This document shows, one piece after another, positions 60,963 through 64,000 of a stretch of 64,000 bases of DNA (position 1 is the stretch's first letter; the number at the start of each line of letters is the position of its first letter). The notes beneath the pieces were generated by a model that was not told the origin of the DNA, made no database searches, and worked only from the letters and a program-made list of their open reading frames with translations. Both the position numbers and the translations under genes were made by a program. The DNA comes from Streptomyces alfalfae. Lineage in GTDB: Bacteria > Actinomycetota > Actinomycetes > Streptomycetales > Streptomycetaceae. The DNA is taken from assembly GCF_004127445.1 (NCBI RefSeq), contig NZ_QEXM01000055.1:26383-90382 (forward strand), read 5' to 3'.

Positions 60963-61727
60963 TCAGCCCCTGGCCGCTTCCTTGGCCCTGCGCTCCATCG
61001 CGGCGCGGGCCGCCTCCTCGGTGGCGTACACCTCGCAACGGTGGCGTCCGTCGGGGGTCACGGTGTGCTCGACCTCCCACAGGCTGATCTCGCCGCCGTC
61101 CACGAGCAGGAAGGCGTGCTCGTAGAGCGAGAAGCTCAGACGCGCCTCACCGGACAGCCGGGGGCGTCCGAAGGCCTGCGTTATCTGGTGGGCGATCGCC
61201 GAACGCAGCAGACGCGCGACGTCCTCGCCGGGACGGCCGCCCTCGGGGTTCTCCGCGCGGCGCAGCAACCGGCGGGCGTGGTCCGCGGAGTCGTCGTCGG
61301 TCACGTACGTGTGGCGGGGGCCGGGGTCGGGCGGGAGCTGCAGCACCACCGGCCTGCCGCAGACGGGTGGGTCGGGCGGCAGCGGCAGCCGCGAGGTGGC
61401 GACGCCCGCGTCCTCCTCGTCGGCGTAGACCTCGTGCGTCGGCTCACTGCCCGGCGCGGTGTTGTGGACGAGCTCCCAGAGGGTGAGCACCGACGCGTCG
61501 GCCAGCAGCCAGGTGTGTCTGTACGTCTCGCGGTGCAGCCCCGAACTGTGGTGCGCGGAGTGCAGGGAGCTGTTGTGCGCGAGGGCGGAGCCGAGGCGGT
61601 GGAGCACCTCGTCCGGTAAGTCGAAGGAGTTCAGGGCACGGCCGAGAAGCCGCTCGAGGTGTTCCTCCGGAGAGTGTGTCTCGGGCGACTCGGGTGGCTC
61701 GTACACCGTTTCGTACGGAACGCTCAA
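60963..61727 (-). CDS. DUF6227 family protein
   Basis: 254 aa. The conserved Streptomyces DUF6227 protein, with two similar halves: HRETYRHTWLLADASVLTLW near the N-terminus and ARLSFSLYEHAFLLVDGGEI followed by SLWEVEHTV near the C-terminus. Each half ends in a short EVYA/EDA-type segment. Soluble; function unknown. Confidence 0.82.
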   Translation of the reverse strand: MSVPYETVYEPPESPETHSPEEHLERLLGRALNSFDLPDEVLHRLGSALAHNSSLHSAHHSSGLHRETYRHTWLLADASVLTLWELVHNTAPGSEPTHEVYADEEDAGVATSRLPLPPDPPVCGRPVVLQLPPDPGPRHTYVTDDDSADHARRLLRRAENPEGGRPGEDVARLLRSAIAHQITQAFGRPRLSGEARLSFSLYEHAFLLVDGGEISLWEVEHTVTPDGRHRCEVYATEEAARAAMERRAKEAARG

Positions 61728-61813
61728 GGTCTCTCCCGGCGTTGCTGCATGTCACCTGGTGGGTGCATACCGTAGCCCCTGGGTCGGACATCATGCCCGG
61801 GAACGGGAAAACG

Positions 61814-61848
61814 CGCGAGCCACGTGGGGAGTTCCCACGTGGCTCGCG
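61814..61848. terminator. perfect 15-bp stem terminator
   Basis: CGCGAGCCACGTGGG and CCCACGTGGCTCGCG around a GAGTT loop, 18 bp after the L,D-transpeptidase stop on the minus strand. Confidence 0.82.
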
Positions 61849-61865
61849 GTCGGTCGAAGGGGCCG

Positions 61866-63083
61866 TCAGGCGGCGCTGCCCGCCGTCCACTCGCTCCAGT
61901 CCATGTTCCAGCCGTTGAGGCCGTTGTCCGGGGCGATGGTCTTGTCGGGCGAACCCTTGACCGTCACGATGTCGCCGATCAGGGAGTTGTTGTAGAACCA
62001 GGCGCCCTGGGTGTTCGGGTCGCCCGCGCCGCGCGCGTCCTGGAGGCCGACGCAGCCGTGGCTGGTGTTGGAGCTGCCGAAGATCGAGGGCGAGCCCCAG
62101 TAGTTGCCGTGGATGAAGGTGCCGGAGGTCGACAGGCGCATGGCGTGCGGCACGTCCTTGATGTCGTACTCCCCGCCGAAGCCGACCGTCTCACCGTTCA
62201 TACGGGTCTGGGTGAACTTCTCGGAGATCACCATCTTGCCGTTGTACGTGGGGTTGGCCGCGCTGCCCGCGGAGATCGGGATGGTCTTGATGACCTTGCC
62301 GTCCCGCTCGACGGTCATCTTCTTGGCGTTGACGTCGACCGTGGAGACCTGCGCGCGGCCCACGGTGAAGGTGACCGTCTTGTGCTGCACGCCGGTGATG
62401 CCGTCCGCGCCCTTCACGCCGTCCAGGTCGATCTTCATCGTGACCTTGGAACCGGCCTTCCAGTACTCCTCGGGCCGGAAGTCCAGACGCTGGTTGCCGA
62501 ACCAGTGGCCGACCACCTTCTGGCCACTGCTCGACGTGACCTTGATGTGCGACTGGACGTCCTTCTTCTCCGTGATCGCCTTGTCGAAGTTGAAGGAGAC
62601 CGGCATGCCGACGCCGACCGTGGTGCCACCGTCGGGCGTGTAGCTGCCGATGAAGCTGTTCGCCGTGGAGACCGTGGTGAACGTCGCGTTCTCGGTCGCC
62701 GCGTTGCCCTTGGCGTCCTTCGCGTTCGCGGTCACCTTGTACTTCGTGCCGCGCTCCAGCTGCCCCTTGGGCTTCCAGGCGCTTCCGCCGTCCGTGATGG
62801 TGCCCTCGACCGCCGCGCCGGACGTCACCGACGTCATCTTCACGCTGGTGAGCTTGCCGTTCTTCACCTTGACGCCGGTGGCGTTGATGGAGGCGTCGGT
62901 GGCGCCGTCCTTGGAGGAGATGGTGATGTCAGCACCCTTGGCGGCGGAACTCCCGCTGCCCTTATCGTCCTTCGCGTCCGCGTCCCCGCCGCAGGCCGTG
63001 AGGGTCAGCGCGCCCACGGCGGCGAGCGCGGTGGCGGCCAGCAGGGCACGGCGCCGGGGGTTGACTATGACCGACCTTGTCAC
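61866..63083 (-). CDS. L,D-transpeptidase lipoprotein (Ig-like domain plus YkuD)
   Basis: 405 aa from GTG 63083, seven nt after GGAG; the frame stays open upstream without a ribosome binding site. Lipobox LTLTACGG with Cys31. Two Ig-like regions (about 50-230), then YkuD with HGNYWG and the catalytic Cys344 in SHGCVGLQD. It makes 3,3 cross-links in peptidoglycan on the outer face of the membrane, like mycobacterial LdtMt2. Confidence 0.93.
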   Translation of the reverse strand: MTRSVIVNPRRRALLAATALAAVGALTLTACGGDADAKDDKGSGSSAAKGADITISSKDGATDASINATGVKVKNGKLTSVKMTSVTSGAAVEGTITDGGSAWKPKGQLERGTKYKVTANAKDAKGNAATENATFTTVSTANSFIGSYTPDGGTTVGVGMPVSFNFDKAITEKKDVQSHIKVTSSSGQKVVGHWFGNQRLDFRPEEYWKAGSKVTMKIDLDGVKGADGITGVQHKTVTFTVGRAQVSTVDVNAKKMTVERDGKVIKTIPISAGSAANPTYNGKMVISEKFTQTRMNGETVGFGGEYDIKDVPHAMRLSTSGTFIHGNYWGSPSIFGSSNTSHGCVGLQDARGAGDPNTQGAWFYNNSLIGDIVTVKGSPDKTIAPDNGLNGWNMDWSEWTAGSAA

Positions 63084-63547
63084 GGGCTGCTCCAAGTACG
63101 TGTTCTGATCCAGTACGTGTAAAGAGCAGAGGAAGCCCTTCTCGGTTCCGGTGTGATGGTGTGAGTACGGGCACATCCCGGAGGCACGGGCCCCTCCGAT
63201 GCGTCGCACGCCGGGGCCACGCCGAACACCCCCGGGGCCACGCCGAGCACACTCCGGGGCCGCGCCGAACACACGCCGGGGCCTCGCGGGGCACGCCTTG
63301 GGGTCGCACCGAGCACGCACCGGGGCCTGCGTCGGGCACACTCCGGAGCCTCGCGGGGCACGCCCCTGGCTCGTGCCGAGCACGCGCCGGGCCCGCGCCG
63401 GGCCCGCGCGAGGGGTGCTCGCGGTGCCTTGCTCCACTGTGCGTGCTTTCGGTAGGCGTCTCGGCCGCAGGGGAGTTGCTCCGCGTGGCCGCTACGCCGG
63501 GCGTGCCGCACGGGAGTTGCTGCGCCGTGCTCGCCGCACAGGGGCCG
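63084..63547. other. gene-free stretch before the L,D-transpeptidase
   Basis: No supported gene. Most of it is the 21- to 22-bp minisatellite (listed separately). 63084-63200 should hold the L,D-transpeptidase promoter; no sigma consensus was recognised. Confidence 0.6.
63203..63420. repeat. 21- to 22-bp minisatellite
   Basis: About nine to ten imperfect tandem copies of a unit such as CCGGGGCCACGCCGAACAC. Copies differ by a few bases and one-base indels, so the array shifts frame and does not encode a repeat protein. Confidence 0.75.

Positions 63548-64000
<453 letters not shown>

Noticed and set aside
63203..63420. Repeat array as a coding repeat protein
   Set aside because: Units vary between 21 and 23 bp, so the frame shifts; no start with a ribosome binding site.

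Overview
The window is chromosomal DNA of a Streptomyces. It is very GC-rich, with GTG starts and many 4-nt stop/start overlaps. It carries streptomycete marker genes: the sigma factor hrdD behind a SigR-type promoter, snapalysin, a fused fructose PTS, DUF4287 and DUF6227 proteins, and a pSAM2-type integrative element in tRNA-Arg(CCU). Both ends cut genes, and the last 56 bases are pure C, which is probably not genuine sequence.

Positions 1-16000 are mostly core. Five minus-strand genes overlap end to end by 4 nt: trypsin-like protease, PknG-type kinase, vWA protein, four-TM GlnX-like protein and GlnH-like binding lipoprotein. They look like an expanded form of the mycobacterial GlnH-GlnX-PknG amino-acid sensing pathway. 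MerR, class A PBP, snapalysin, MFS, ANTAR, DUF4287 and GNAT genes follow.

Positions 16000-21000 hold an accessory block: a HAD hydrolase, then an XRE regulator, two coupled small genes, a radical SAM/SPASM-like protein and a PCMT-like methyltransferase. The last two overlap by 4 nt and look like an uncharacterised peptide- or metabolite-modifying system.

Positions 21232-37152 are a complete actinomycete integrative and conjugative element (AICE, about 15.9 kb). It is bounded by 43-bp direct repeats of the 3' half of tRNA-Arg(CCU), with the intact tRNA restored at the right end. Its backbone is a Nudix protein (Pif-like), KorSA-like GntR repressor with palindromic operators, SCO3933-like regulator, FtsK-like TraSA, Spd-type membrane proteins, RepSA, Xis and Int. 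The left half carries a second GntR regulatory block. The AT-richer middle holds cargo: a two-gene CBASS anti-phage system (CD-NTase plus S-4TM pore effector), a DUF6414-like gene and an unknown 194-aa gene. A short repeated motif separates these modules.

Positions 37200-64000 return to core-like genes: Ohr/OhrR with a 34-bp operator; a dhbACEB operon for 2,3-dihydroxybenzoate behind an iron box; a second Rho; an M6 protease; TetR plus MFS pump; MarR plus extradiol dioxygenase; a questin-oxidase-like protein; GNAT; hrdD; WYL regulator plus MFS pump; the fruR-fruK-fruA operon; a DUF6227 protein; an L,D-transpeptidase lipoprotein; and a truncated P1-family peptidase. Several genes here carry in-frame minisatellites that lengthen the protein with repetitive, low-complexity sequence.
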